Assembly (NCBI GenBank): GCA_008711295.1
Contig: VUYV01000193.1
Coordinates: forward strand, 248,001 to 312,000
Length of the DNA stretch: 64,000 nucleotides
From: Anarhynchus alexandrinus
Lineage: Eukaryota; Chordata; Aves; Charadriiformes; Charadriidae
Direction: 5' to 3'
Both the position numbers and the translations under genes were made by a program. Numbering within the stretch: the stretch's first letter is position 1; every line of letters begins with the position of its first letter. Positions 50,716 through 62,837 of the stretch are shown one piece after another. Below the pieces are notes generated by a model, which did no database searches, was not told where the DNA came from, and was given only the letters and a program-made list of their open reading frames with translations.

Positions 50716-53700
50716 TACAACAGTAGCTATGCCAGTAAGCAGCTATGCCAATAGTACTTTTGTACTTGTACTTCTATCTGACCACTGGGGTCAGATAATC
50801 ATATCTGCTGCAATCTTAAAATGGTCATTACACGATGAAATATTTTTGGATCATATGGATTGCTGACCAACTACCCACTTAACTATGGGTTTTTTCTAAA
50901 TAGGTTGATGAACTATTGCATTTTATCACATTATGTACCCACAGTTACCCTGTGATATTTCAGCTTTCTTTTGTAGCTATGGTCACTGTTTCAGAACATG
51001 TTCTATTATAGTTAAAATCCCATACAGATATTACAGGAGCCTGACAAGGCTCTAAATATACTTTTATAAAAAGCCTGAGGAGCAGGTTTATACTTAGCCT
51101 TCTTCCATGTTTTCATCTTGGCTTGAGTTTTTATAGGGTCCTAGGAAGATCCAAGCTCTCAGGTTCGCAAAGTCAGAATCTGTTCTGCACAAAAGCAGAC
51201 ACAGCCCAGCACTGAAACTCTGCATGGAACTATCTCAGTCAAACCAATGTTTCATATGGCAACAACCCACTTTGGCTTTGTATCGACAGGAGAGAGGTAA
51301 GCTTTCAGAAATACAACATCACATCAGCAGTAAAATACAACATAGGCAGTGGTTAATTCCAAACCACTAGCATAAAGTACATACAAAAGGGTTCTAACAC
51401 ATTTTTTAAAATACACCTGTTTTCCTCCTAGTATTGACATAGTCTCAGTATAGTGCCAAGTTATAGCAAGGATAGAATCAGCTACAGAGGAATATCCCTT
51501 TTAAAACAAAACTAGCCCATCCTTTACTGCACAGGTTCTTTCCTTCATTATTCTTATATGAACATTTCAAATTATTTTAATGAACTCTTGGGTTTTCCTC
51601 TGTATTCTCACCTTGTTGGAAATCTGATGTCACATAAATGGCATAGGTTATATTTGTAATATTTTTCTTGGTAGTAAACCAGTTTGAAAGGGACACAGTA
51701 AATACTCATTTTAACTGCACTCCAACATCCAGAATTCTTTGTGTGTGACCTGACATGAAAACATGCAGTCTCCAAGACCAGGAAAAGGGTTGTTCTGCAA
51801 CACAGAACATTGCAGGGATCCTGTTAAAATATCAGTTCCCCTTCCTTTTCATCAGCAACCAATTAATAGCAGTATGCCAGTGCTAGACATGTGGCAAGAC
51901 TCTGGAATTACAGTTATTCATTGCAGTTGAAGATAGTTTTGATGCTATATAAACCTCTTTTCATTTTCCCCAGACTACTGCTTTACAATTGACATACTAA
52001 ATAAAACTTGTTCTAGGTAAAAATTTCTAAAGAAAGTTGCATTTTAAGCTTAAGGAAATTAAAATTAAAAGCACTGCCACACACACACAAAAAAAGGTTA
52101 TGATTTCTTGAAAAATATTTCAGATTGAATGCAAAAATTTAGTTTACATCAACACATCCAAAGCCTGCTCCATCACCTAATTTCAGGAGAGAGGGAAATA
52201 AGGACGTGATGCAAGCTAATTTTAGCATTTTAAGCCTAAGCAGAAATCCATGTTCTTCTCTTACAGAAATTTGAGAGATCAGAAATGTTATCGCTACAGT
52301 TTAGGAAGAAAAAAGAAAAGAAGAAAAAAATAATAACCACAAACAGACCACTACTCCCCCAAGAAATCTTATAACTCCTGAGAGAAAACAAATAGCCAAA
52401 CACCATCCAGTCCCTGTCAAAACCCTCTGAACAGCTTCCAGATTTCACCAGTTAAACAAATTTCAAAATGGTCTACTTGGACCAGGCATGAAGTACAAAG
52501 TTTTAGATAATTACAGAAAAAAAATCATTTTAAGCCTGACAAAGTAATATTTTTTACTTCCAATGTAACTCAAATAAAGCTTTTAGAAAAAATAAGAGCA
52601 GTTTCTAAAATTTCTGGAAAGTCTAGAAGTAAGCTCTTCCTAAGAATTTTCTTCTGATGAGTAGACATTTCTTTAAAAAATGTTCAACTGTAGCTTTAAA
52701 ATCCTTTCCCAAATCTGTCTTTTAGTAACAAGTCTAACAATTTTGTGAAGTTCATATTCATATACGCATAGAGTAAGGTCATTTTCCCACTGTCAGGGTG
52801 CAGTTGCTTTTATACCACCTATCTCAAATTTTAAGCACATCACTTTTCAGCTTGTCGTCCCCTGACTGCCGCAGGTCAGTCAGTCAAGGGAAGTGCAGAA
52901 ATTACCAACTGCCTGATGAATTCTGTTGTATTTCTCCCTCTGAACAGCAACGAAGCACTAAGTTTTCCTGTTTCTTTCCTTTATGTGTCTTTTCTAGCAG
53001 ATAAAAGCATTCTTCACTATGTGGCTGTTCAGTGTCTAGTAGATTCCTCAGTTGCCGTAATAAGAAGATTAAGTTAGGTTTCCAAATTGTATTAAAAGTT
53101 AATGGCAGTCAGGTAACCCCTTGAAAAAAGCCAGTCATCAAATAATGAATCCTTTCTACAATACAGCCTCACTATGATTAACCCAGGGCAGATATGTTTA
53201 AAATTTGCCATTGAAGATGCATATGTTCTACAAACACACTGTTTCAAAGTGTTTCAAATCAGAAAAACTAAATAAATAAAACAATGCAAAGATAAAGCTA
53301 TTTCCTGGTCTTTCATTCAAAACCTCCAAATACATAGGCCTCGTTTCAGTATGCTCGTAAATTCAAAACATCATAATAATGTTATGACACTGTTGCCAAA
53401 AGTACCAGAGACTGAATACAGAATGGAGAGGAAAGAAACGTTTTTCTAATAAAAATGATAATACAGCACAAGCCTCTAAGTTAAAAGAAAAACAGAGTTC
53501 TTTCATGTCCGTGTGCAACTTGTATTTGTTCTGTATCTTAGTTTTGCTTACTACCAATTAAGCACATTTCTGGTAGTGAGTAATTCATATTTGAAAGCAC
53601 CCACTAAAATGTCTTCTCTCTACCCTCTGTAATTGAATGCCAAAGTAATGAGGGCAAGTAGCTTTCAAATGTAGAAGGGATCTCTATTTAATGACTTCTA

Positions 53701-55238
53701 CCTTAGACCCACATAAGCATATACAGGTGTATAGGTGCAAGACTGTAAAAACAGCTTATTATTGTACGGGACTGCATGGTAAGTGTACATTTTGTTAGCA
53801 AATGAAAATGATTACACATTTATGAAGTTGCAACATGAAAATGGGGAATTTAGAAAGCAAACATAGAGCTCACCCGCTCATAAAATGAAATTCTGTAGGA
53901 ACCTAAATACCAACATAAATATTCCAATGAAATTCAAAAGTTCTGACCCATCTAGCAACTGCTCTTTCATCTTCTGAAACAGTCCTTCATAAAGACTCAG
54001 CAAAGGCTGGTTAGCATCTCAGAATTTATCCCTAAACAAGACAGTTCCTACAAAAACATATTTGTAGACAGGTCATTAAATATAATGCTGACTCATACCT
54101 GAAAAGCATCTTTTAAAAAATAATTTAAAAAAAGGTTATATTCAAAGATTGAAAATCACTCACCTCCAGGACAAACACTGCATTCAATTAATCATTGCGG
54201 TACAGCACAGCAATTCGCAGGTGCTAAAGAGTTTACCTCCTGACAGCAGTCTTCCACTCAACAGAATTTGAAAAGCCAGTGTACAAATCACAGGTGAAGT
54301 ATTATGCTTTAGTGACAGTGCTCATAATAAGCCTTTGGATGCAATATCCGGTGCCTTTATCTGCGAGTTAAAGGTTAGAAGTAAAAGGCAATGGGGGAGA
54401 ACATACCAAATGCAGAGGTCTTGTTGCCTTTCTAAGGACTGTTCAGACACAGTCTCCAAATCTGCAAACGCATATGCTGATCCATATGACTGTTTTCCTA
54501 TGTTCACTGGGATCACTTACAACCAAAGTTACAAATACACAACACATACACTTTTTAGCAGTAGCACAGCTATAGCAAGAGGATTCAGAAAGCCAGGTAG
54601 AAGTAAGGGGGGAAGAGAAAAAATATTTGGAAATTATTTTCTGTCTCTTACATTGGCACACCTTTTTTACTTCGAGAGATTTTTCAAAGGCAGCTTTTTC
54701 TCATTGAAACATACAGATGTCAGATACCAAAAAGAGAATTTTCTAATAAAACTTCAAAGAAAAGTTAAACTGTTGTAATTTCAAAATGGTCCCATGCACC
54801 CCTCTATGCACCAGCCTACTATAATAAATTGACATGAAATTATTGGCACTGCCTATTACAATGAAGCTGTTGTTCTTTCCTTGAAAAAAAAAGAGTAGTT
54901 TTACAAATGTGCAATTTTTCCAAATATTAGTTAAGCAAAATGGTCACGAAGACATTGAGCTCTGACCTTTGCTGCCTCCCTAATTCTCCAACCAAGTGAA
55001 AAATTTTAAACACTTAAATATCAAATTTTGTGAAATTGAAAGGAAAGCTTGAGATGTCACTCATCTGTTAAAAAATTCTTCCCCTCTTCCTTTTGCCTTC
55101 CCTACCATGACATAGCTCAGCTGAGCCCATGGCAAAAAGGAAGGGGTGTTTGTCAGTGCAGTGGTTGGTCAGCCACTCTTCGGGAGTAAGTCAGTATATG
55201 TCTGGCTCCCCTCTATTTCCTCTAAAAACACACTAAGA

Positions 55239-55283
55239 AAAATAAAATAAAATAAAATAAAATAAAATAAAATAAAATAAAAT
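55239..55283. repeat. (AAAAT)9 pentanucleotide repeat
   Basis: Nine perfect units, recognised by T residues every five bases from 55243 to 55283, then a short imperfect continuation (AAATAAAAC). A likely polymorphic microsatellite. Confidence 0.95.
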
Positions 55284-55887
55284 AAATAAAACAAAACATG
55301 CAGCCACACAGGGCTAGTTTTTGGCTATTCTATTACATAGTAGTGTCATTCTTACACATGAAGTATTTCCTTCATATCAACTCTTCATAGAATTGAAAAA
55401 CATGTGCAGCTCAAAGAAAAACCAGTTTCTGCAACCCACCTGAGCTACACGGAGAGTGGCAGTATTATTGTAACTCTGTCAAAATCCACAAGCAGGTCTT
55501 TTCATTCAATGCAATACATATGCCTGTTTAATCCACAAATCAAAACAAAACTAAATGAAACAATTACTGGCAGTTTTGTATAAATCCACTCTTCCATTAT
55601 TAAATGCCTCATTGAAAGAACTGACATATATGGGGTTAGTTTAAAAATATATCTTTGTACAGATGAAAATTCTGGAAACACTTGGTTGAGTCAAAAGTAA
55701 CAGTATCAAACAACACTCCACAAGCCATATCTGGGACTGATGTAATGCAGTCATTATTTATGGCACCTAGCCATATAGGACTATGAACAAACTGAAGCAT
55801 GGATGCAAGAATAGGCTTTGTTTAATTCCTCTGATGGATATTATTGGCTGAGATGGGACAGTCCTGCTAGATCACCCACTCCATTCC

Positions 55888-55910
55888 CACACCAGTCCTG
55901 AACTGGTGTG
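55888..55910. repeat. Inverted repeat, 9-bp arms and 5-base loop
   Basis: CACACCAGT at 55888-55896 is complementary to ACTGGTGTG at 55902-55910 with CCTGA between. A T tract does not follow, and this is eukaryotic DNA, so it is not a terminator. It may be chance. Confidence 0.7.
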
Positions 55911-58069
55911 TAAGCAGCACACATAATACTGCTCTTGTCCACCCCATAGAACAACGTGCTTAAAGAACCAGACTTTCTGCTATCCAGCAGAACTCATTGT
56001 TATAATCTGATTTCCCCTGTATGTTCAGTCCAAATTTTGCAATTTATTTTTTTCTCTCCTTTCTTTTTCTCTCCTATTTGTAGAAAATTTAACTGTATGT
56101 CAAACAACACTGGTAATCTGTTCATCCCACAATTTATTCCAAGGTACCTAGTGCAGCTCTGCTTAATATATATCCCAAAGGCCTTGAATTGTCTCTTTTC
56201 TTCCCACTTCTCCCCCTCTTGATAACTTTCCTTGCACATACATGTTCAACAATTATGCTGACTTCACATTTCTCTCAAAAGGCATACAAAATACATACCT
56301 TTAAGACAGAGAAGGGTCTAAAGAGTTTAATTAAGTTTAATAGGGGCATGACTCAGATGCAAATGGCATTATTCACCAAGTCTTGTAAACGACGCTACAT
56401 TGCTTACTAAAACAGAAACATCTTGTTTGCAGCTGGGACACAACTGCCTTTTTAAGGTGCAAAATGCCTCAAGGTGCACAATGGTAATATGTACCCATGG
56501 ACTTGAGCTGTTAAGGGATGATTTAAAATACAGGAATGGAAGCATACAGGGAGCACTGTAGTTGCTAAATCCAGCGAATGACTTGCTAGTCTACTTGCCA
56601 TACATCATCCCATTAGCAGACCTCATCATGTTTTATCAACTTTTTGATCACAGACAAGGCATGCTTTATTATATTTTGTAGGAAAAAAATTTAGAAGAAG
56701 ACACAGAGAAGTAAAAGTATTGAAGTGTGGATTGCAGAGAATGAGAATAAAAAGCATACCTGGGCTCCTTTTTTTTTTTTTCCCCTTGTTAAATCACCTC
56801 AAAGACTAAGGAAAAGATTCACTTTCTAACCAAGATTTTCAAAACTCCTAACACATGCTTATCTAATAGCCACACAGAATTCCTCAATCCTTGGGACACC
56901 TAGCAGCAATAATTCACATCCTCTGATGTTTCCATAGTGTCCACTTCGTGCACGCAATATGAACTTCTACACCAAGCTTCTACACCAAGAACAGAGATGC
57001 ATTTTAATGCACAGGTTACATTTTTATTAAGAGAAGTAATTTACCAGGACATGAGACTGGAACATGATACTAGTAATCTAACCTAGATTATGAAAAATTA
57101 TACTTCCACTTTTTGAAGGATATGTTGATCAATTTTGCCATCACTCATTAATGATAAGATAACAGAGTATTCCATATCTGTACCTAACTGTATGGTTGCA
57201 TTGTCATCCTAATTATTGCTGGAAATACTCATGAACAGGGCAATATTTCTAAGTTCATGAAATGTGGCGTACAGCTCTAAAAGAGGAATGAGATACAATT
57301 TCAAATCAGATAGACACCATAAAAGTAGAGTTCAATTCCCTCTTTTCCCTTCATCTTAAGAAGGCAAAAGCTACTACAGAAGAATTGTTTATTGGGGTCA
57401 CACAAAAGAGCAACAAGCAATATTGCCAGAGATAATATAACTTCTCAGAAGCGGTACAATCAGACCTGTGCTAAAATATTCCTATTGCCTGTGTTTATCT
57501 CTTGACATGTTGTAGCTCTTTTTTCACCTGCATTTGGATCTCACAAATCCTTCATTCACCCCACCTTTGCACAACATGTCCTGATGAAAACACGACTGTG
57601 GAATCCAGATGTAATGTCAGTTTGTGAATAATCTGACTTTGCCTGGTGCAACAGGAGAAGAGGCAGTACAGCTTCTTTCGCTGACATATGCACATATTCA
57701 CATATGGCCTGTAAAAATGTGTGAAAATGCTGAAGGCCTAAATCTCTAGTCAGCTGCAGGTTATGAATGTTCAGTAACTTAGGCAAATTTAGTCTCACTT
57801 TCACAATTTTAGCAACAGACATCTCCAGTGCAAGGCCTTCCTCTTGCTAAATTTTCAACCCTTCTTCACAAAATAATAAAGGGGGCTTAAGACTTTCATG
57901 AAAGAAAGGCGATTAGAAATGCTTTAAGTTACATTTTTCCCCACACACCTGCATTCTCAGAAATGGCTCTACAATTTTGCATGAAACTTTCCGAAAAACA
58001 TTTGGTTGAAGTCAAGGTGCCCACCATGGTAAAAACCTAGCCCAAAGTCTTCTCTTCACCAAAATTGTA

Positions 58070-58760
58070 AGTAAAGAGCAGCTCTGCAGAAAAGGATGGG
58101 GCAGGGGCAGAGCTGGTGGACACAAAGCTGACCATGAGCCAGCAATGCACCCTTGCAGTAAAAAAAAAGCAAATGGGATCCTGGGCTTTATTAGGAAAGG
58201 ATTGCCACCAGGTCAAGAGAAGTGACCCTTCCCTTCTGCTTAGCACTGATGAGGCCACACCTGGAGTCCTGTGTCCAGTTCTGGGCTCCCAAGCACAGGA
58301 AAGACATACTAGAGAGAGACCAAGAAAGCGCCACAAAGATGATGAGCGAACTGGAGCATCTCTCTTATAAGGAAAGGCTGAGAGGGACTGTTCAGCCAGG
58401 AGAAAAGCAGGCTCAGGGGGATCTTATTAATGTATATAAATACCCAAAGGGAGGGTGCAAAGAAGACAAAGCCAGGCTCTTCTGAGTGGTACCCAGTGAC
58501 AGGACCAGAGGCAATGGGCACAAACCGAAACATGGGATGTTTCCTCTGAACATCAGGAAACACTTTTCCCTGTGAGGATGACCAAGCACTGGCACAGGTT
58601 TCCCAGAGAAATGGTGGAGTCTCCATCCCTGAAGATATTCAAAAGCCATCTAGACATGGTCCTGGGCAACTGGGTCTCAGTGAACCTGCTTGAGCCAAGG
58701 GGATTGGACAAGATGACCACCAGAGGTCCCTGCCAACCTCAACCAGTCTGTAATTCTAGT
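58070..58760 (+). mobile_element. CR1 LINE 3' fragment
   Basis: It starts in the part encoding the reverse transcriptase C-terminus (a GCAGAAAAGGATGGGG line, then [11 protein letters not shown] near 58345-58380). It runs through KHWHRFPREMVESPSLKIFKS (58572-58650 region), split over frames, and ends in a single degraded octamer ATTCTAGT (58753-58760). Frames change at least twice. It shares the SHLDMVLGN ending with the copy at 11 kb. A run of A residues (58160-58169) interrupts a normally conserved lysine-rich block. Confidence 0.93.
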
Positions 58761-61700
58761 TAGAAGGGGAGAGGCAGTCTTATTTGAAACAACAGGAACT
58801 TCAATGATATGACAGATGATGACGTAAAAGGAGTATACCTTCCTGCAACTTCATGCCTTCAGTTGACAATATAACCAAGAACCAATTTTAACTAGTACAA
58901 AGCTTAAAGGCCACTTCAGTCATCAAAGTAACAGAAGAAAGTTCCACAACAAGGTGAAATTTCTTTGAGTTTGCTCAACTTTAACATTACCAGCCATAAT
59001 TATATTCATCAATATAATTTTGGTCATAATACTACCAAGATCCACAAGAAACACTCTACAAAATTATTTTGATGGGTACAAACTGCTTTCAAGATGATTC
59101 TACATGGAAAAGTAGGGGCCTGGTGATATTCAGTGCTGGCTGACTAGTTGAACTATATAAATATACTACTTGTATTCTAATATTCTGTCATCTTTTTTTT
59201 TCTACAGTCTCTCTAAAATGCTTCCAGACTGAAGTATTTTGACCTTCTAACTATAACACAGTTTTTCAAATGTAGGGATTGTGAGTGTATTCCTATTTTC
59301 AGTAGCTTTGACTGGCTTTGTTTCCAACTTTATTCAATAGAAGAGAAAGTTGTAGGTTTCTCTTTACAATGGAACAAAACTCAGTGGATCTTTACTTGGT
59401 AAGTATTTCGTTGGAGAAAAGATAAAGGAAGATAGTTAATATAATTTACTACTATGTCACTACATGCAAGTATTTTAGAAGAATGCTTTCTTCTACACAT
59501 GAACTATTTCCCAATAAACAAAATACCTCTACTTCACTCCCTCCCACCCTATATTTTGTGGACATAAAAAAGGGAACACTGTAGCAACCACACTATTTGA
59601 ATAAAAAATTGCATAGGATATAGAAAATATGAGGGACAAAAAGCCTAGGAATACAATGACAACCATGAAAATTCAATTTACCAATGGTCTACATTTCCCT
59701 ACACCCCTTCCAGACCTAAACCTGCTCCTATCCAGTCAGCCCATAAAACACATGTGAATATGCCTGCACTTACCCACAAAGCCTATAGTCTATAGTCTCA
59801 TAGACACATACATGAATCTCATAGTTTCATACATAAAGTTTAAAAGCTAAGTCTACGACAATAACTATTTTGACACAATGAAATTTAAAAAAACAGTTTA
59901 GGTTGTTTCGTGGGGGTACCTGCTACAATCTCTTCCACATTTTTTAAATTTGCAACAGCAAATGTAAAAAAAAAAAAAAAATCACTGTGAGAAGAATCAC
60001 TCTGAGAAGTTCCACTAAAACCCAATATATTGGTTTATAGACCTAGAGGAGGACAAAATGATAAAAACTGGTGATAGCCATTCCCTGTCAAAACTATGCA
60101 AAAAGAGGAAATAGAAATTCCACAGGAACACTGAACTGAGGATGCAGTAGGAATGTATGTCATCCCCAGCAAACTAGAACTTGATTCCAAAATACAGCTT
60201 GAAAATAGAGTTCAGACCTATAATTATTAACAGATCCTATTTGTTACTAATTAAAAGACCCAATTTGGTCTAGTTCCTGAACGACTTTTAAAACAGTAAT
60301 AACAACACCACTCAATTTGAAGACTCAGTTTATTCTTCTTCCAATAAAAAAAGGCAAATGGTTTTGTATGCTCCTTTTTATCATAATATGCTATGACAAT
60401 ATCATCCAAATTCCAAATTCATGGTCATACCTGGTACATAAAAACAATCATTTTTCATCTTAATTTAATCTAAAATTTAGATTAATACAATGCAGAGTTA
60501 CAGAATTACAGTAATTTTTAATATCGTCTTTGTGATACATGCACATACCTGTGACTGCTTAGTAGAGCATAACTTTAATCCCCACTTATTCCACTATCTC
60601 GCATTACAAATGCTAGAAAAACAACAGGAGGCTTCCCAGGCTGATTATGTTCTTGGCCCTAGGAAATGCTGTCCATGAGGACAACTGATTTTATTCGCAC
60701 TATCACTGTGTAAATTCGAGACTAGAGGTAGGATGCAGTGCCAAACTGCTATTTCAAGAGTAACACTATCTCAATAACTGTAAAATTAAATTCATGTAAC
60801 TAAGTATCCAACATAAAAGCCAAAGGAAACTAAACTGCCTGTCTGTTCCAGCTCCCAGGTCACTGCACTGCATATCACTTGAGCCATACTTTTTCAAAAG
60901 AAAGCCTGAATATTCTGTATTTGCATGTAAAAAAGAAGTAAGGAGCTATGTTAATTCCCCACAAAGAGGAGCTGCTTGCAAGAAAGAGGGCAAGCAGGTG
61001 CACAGGGCCAGGATAAGGAGGGACGGAGCTGAGTGCCCAGGGAGATCAGCTCAATCTCAGCCCTGGGAAAAGAGTCGGTGGCAGGGTTAAAGGTTGTGGC
61101 AGATGAGGTTTCCATTGCAGGACCACAGCTATTATGGCTCTAGAAGCCTTTATCAGAAAGAGATACCAGATCCCATGAGCCATTGGTCTCTGTGGGCAAG
61201 TCTGTGCACCCCTGGAGCACACTAGTGCTACCAATGCACTCTGCAGGTTTTTGTCTACAACTTTTCCAGTGACGCAGTCATGATCCAGTCCTGACCACAG
61301 GCCTGCAGGTGTAGGTTGGCATCATCCTCCCATCCTCAGCCCCCACGGCTTCCCAATGTGCTTTTGAATCACCTCCTTCGCATGGGATCCAGAAGTGGTG
61401 CAACAAGAGAAGGCAAGGTAATCTAACACAAAAGTTTCTCTATCAGAATTAAGGACTTTATTCAGATTTCTAGGCTAACCTGGTCATGGATGTACAGTTA
61501 CCACAGAGGTTCAAGGGAGGAGAAGACACATGGTCAGGAGCACAGGAGGAGACCAGAAATGTCCTACTCGGCAGCAGCCTGAAGTTACACAGAATAATGT
61601 TTCTAAGTTTATTTCAAGTGACCCTGTACTTTTTTTTTTTTTAATTAAGTTTGTTGTTCTCTTCAGAGGGTTAATTTAAGCTAATGCCCTGAACACAAAA

Positions 61701-61829
61701 AAGATCATCATCTTCATTGCAAATGTGCTATCACTTATTTAAAACTCATCTTCAAAATTTAAGAACAAAAACAAATGGGAATGATTTAGGAGAGCCATGT
61801 TCACACTTGCTTTTCTTTAGGGCACATAC
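58761..61829. other. Non-coding stretch rising in GC toward the CpG island
   Basis: No confirmed gene. A 15-bp tandem duplication lies at 59980-60009, just after an A tract. From about 60960 to 61400 the sequence is less AT-rich, with G/A-rich blocks, and could include regulatory DNA of the downstream-lying promoter. No specific site is claimed. Confidence 0.5.
59980..60009. repeat. 15-bp tandem duplication next to an A tract
   Basis: AATCACTGTGAGAAG (59980-59994) is followed by AATCACTCTGAGAAG (59995-60009), one mismatch. The preceding 15 or so bases are all A. Confidence 0.85.
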
Positions 61830-61940
61830 AAAGCTGAAAGTGGGTTCATTTATTGTCTCCAGAAAGCTGACTGGGGCATCATCAGAGACGTTTCTGGGTT
61901 TGGCGGGTTTTTTGCTTTCCTTTTTTGACTTGACTAGAGT
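61830..61940 (-). CDS. Possible second coding exon (hypothetical)
   Basis: On the minus strand a good acceptor (CTTTTATTTCAG) ends just above 61940. The following frame is open and begins on a full codon, matching the phase-0 donor of the signal-peptide exon 640 bp upstream. The first residues are Lys-rich (TLVKSKKESKKPAKPRN), then a possible N-glycosylation site (Asn-Val-Ser) and an acidic/hydrophobic stretch (DDAPVSFLETINEPTF). A plausible end is 61830, before GTATGT, giving 37 codons in phase 0-0. This donor lacks the usual G at -1, and no better one follows before the frame closes at 61752. What speaks for the exon is the phase match and the extracellular-looking composition. No family was recognised. 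It may be chance. Confidence 0.3.
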
Positions 61941-62408
61941 CTGAAATAAAAGCTGGGCAATGGCAAATTGATGACTAAGCAAAGCAAACTACCTGTAGAG
62001 CATGTTAGAGGATGTAAATTATACCCAAGGGAAACGCAGTGACAAGGCCCGGCTCAGCTCTCTGCTTCCAGAACGAAATACCCGCCCGAGAAACCCAGGC
62101 GGGGGACTCCCAAAGTTGCTCTGCATCTTGGAGAGTATTTCCCCCCGCGAAGGAGGCTGAGAACCTCACCCCCCGACACTCGGCAAAAGCTCAGCAGTAT
62201 CGTAACTTTTGTAATAGGGACCCTCCCATCCTCCCTTCCAGAGAGCTGTAAAACCCGCCTGGCGCAGGCTGCCGGAGACGTCCGCTCGGCAAACACAGCT
62301 GCCGGCAGAGCCTCCCGCCAGCCCCCCGTGCGGGGCAGCCGCCGCGGGCACCCCCGGCAGATACCTGCCGGCTCAGGAGGAGCCCCGCAGCCGGCCCGGG
62401 GCAGTGCT

Positions 62409-62437
62409 CCCCCCCCGCCCCCCACCCGCCCAAACCC
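62409..62437 (-). promoter_or_regulatory. G-quadruplex motif just inside intron 1
   Basis: The minus strand here reads as five G runs of 3, 3, 3, 6 and 8 separated by loops of 3, 1, 1 and 1 bases, which meets the usual G-quadruplex rule easily. It lies about 145 bp after the splice donor, on the coding strand of the predicted gene, so it would also be present in the pre-mRNA. Confidence 0.55.
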
Positions 62438-62580
62438 GTCGACGGCAGCATCCCGGCGGCCGCAGGTGCGGAGCGCTCCGCCGCGCCCCGCGGAGCTCCC
62501 ACCGCCCCTCCGGACCCGGGGAGCCCCGGCCCGGCGCTGCCCCCGCGGGGTAAGGCGGGCGAGCCCCCGGACCCCCTTAC

Positions 62581-62661
62581 CTGCGCGGCGGCGAGGAGCC
62601 CCAGGGCGAGGGCGAGCAGGGAGGCGGCAGTGCCCCGGCGCTGCCCCGCCGCCGCGGCCAT
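62581..62661 (-). CDS. First coding exon with signal peptide, unidentified gene (partial)
   Basis: The ATG at 62661 has a strong Kozak context (A at -3, G at +4). The 27 codons begin MAAAAGQRRG and continue with a hydrophobic core (TAASLLALALGLLAAAQ). This is a classic secretory signal peptide: an Arg-Arg n-region, a Leu/Ala h-region and a small-residue c-region. The exon stops at a consensus donor, CAG|GTAAGG, giving a phase-0 intron. The product should be secreted or a membrane protein entering the ER. The peptide is too short and too low in complexity to name the gene. The frame stays open upstream into the 20-N gap, but the strong ATG and the signal peptide argue for starting here. A possible exon 2 is at 61940; otherwise intron 1 leaves the window to the left. 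Confidence 0.6.
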
Positions 62662-62717
62662 CCTGCTCCCGCGGCGCTCCGGCGTGGTGCACCGGCGGGG
62701 AAAGGCGGCGGGGGCGG

Positions 62718-62737
62718 NNNNNNNNNNNNNNNNNNNN
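62718..62737. other. Assembly gap (20 N)
   Basis: Twenty N residues in the 5' untranslated or promoter part of the predicted gene. The flanks are GGCGGCGGGGGCGG on the left and a GCC/GCT triplet run on the right, so the missing bases are probably GC-rich repeat. The true length is unknown. Confidence 0.98.
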
Positions 62738-62769
62738 GCCGCTGCCGCTGCCGCCGCCGCCGCCGCCGG
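62738..62769. repeat. GCC/GCT triplet repeat beside the gap
   Basis: The plus strand reads GCC and GCT triplets in mixture, then an uninterrupted GCC run up to GGCTCC. On the minus strand this is a CGG/GCA-type repeat about 75-110 bp upstream of the predicted start codon, plus the unknown gap length. It is probably in the 5' untranslated region. Its left end is hidden by the gap. Confidence 0.85.
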
Positions 62770-62837
62770 CTCCCCCGAGGCTCCCCCGGGGCTCGGACGG
62801 AGCGGGCACCGCGGAGGGTGCAGGCGGGGGCCGCGCC

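Larger units (their letters stand above)
50291..58069. other. Non-coding AT-rich stretch
   Basis: No gene recognised. It includes an A/C-rich low-complexity patch (50645-50715), a nine-copy AAAAT repeat (55239-55283), a 9-bp-arm inverted repeat (55888-55910) and T tracts. The open frame at 54335-54778 (+) lacks any recognised motif. Confidence 0.55.

Noticed and set aside
54335..54778. Plus-strand open frame of 147 codons, the longest outside CR1 and the CpG island
   Set aside because: No motif, mixed composition, no clear acceptor and donor pair at its ends. Kept out as a chance frame.
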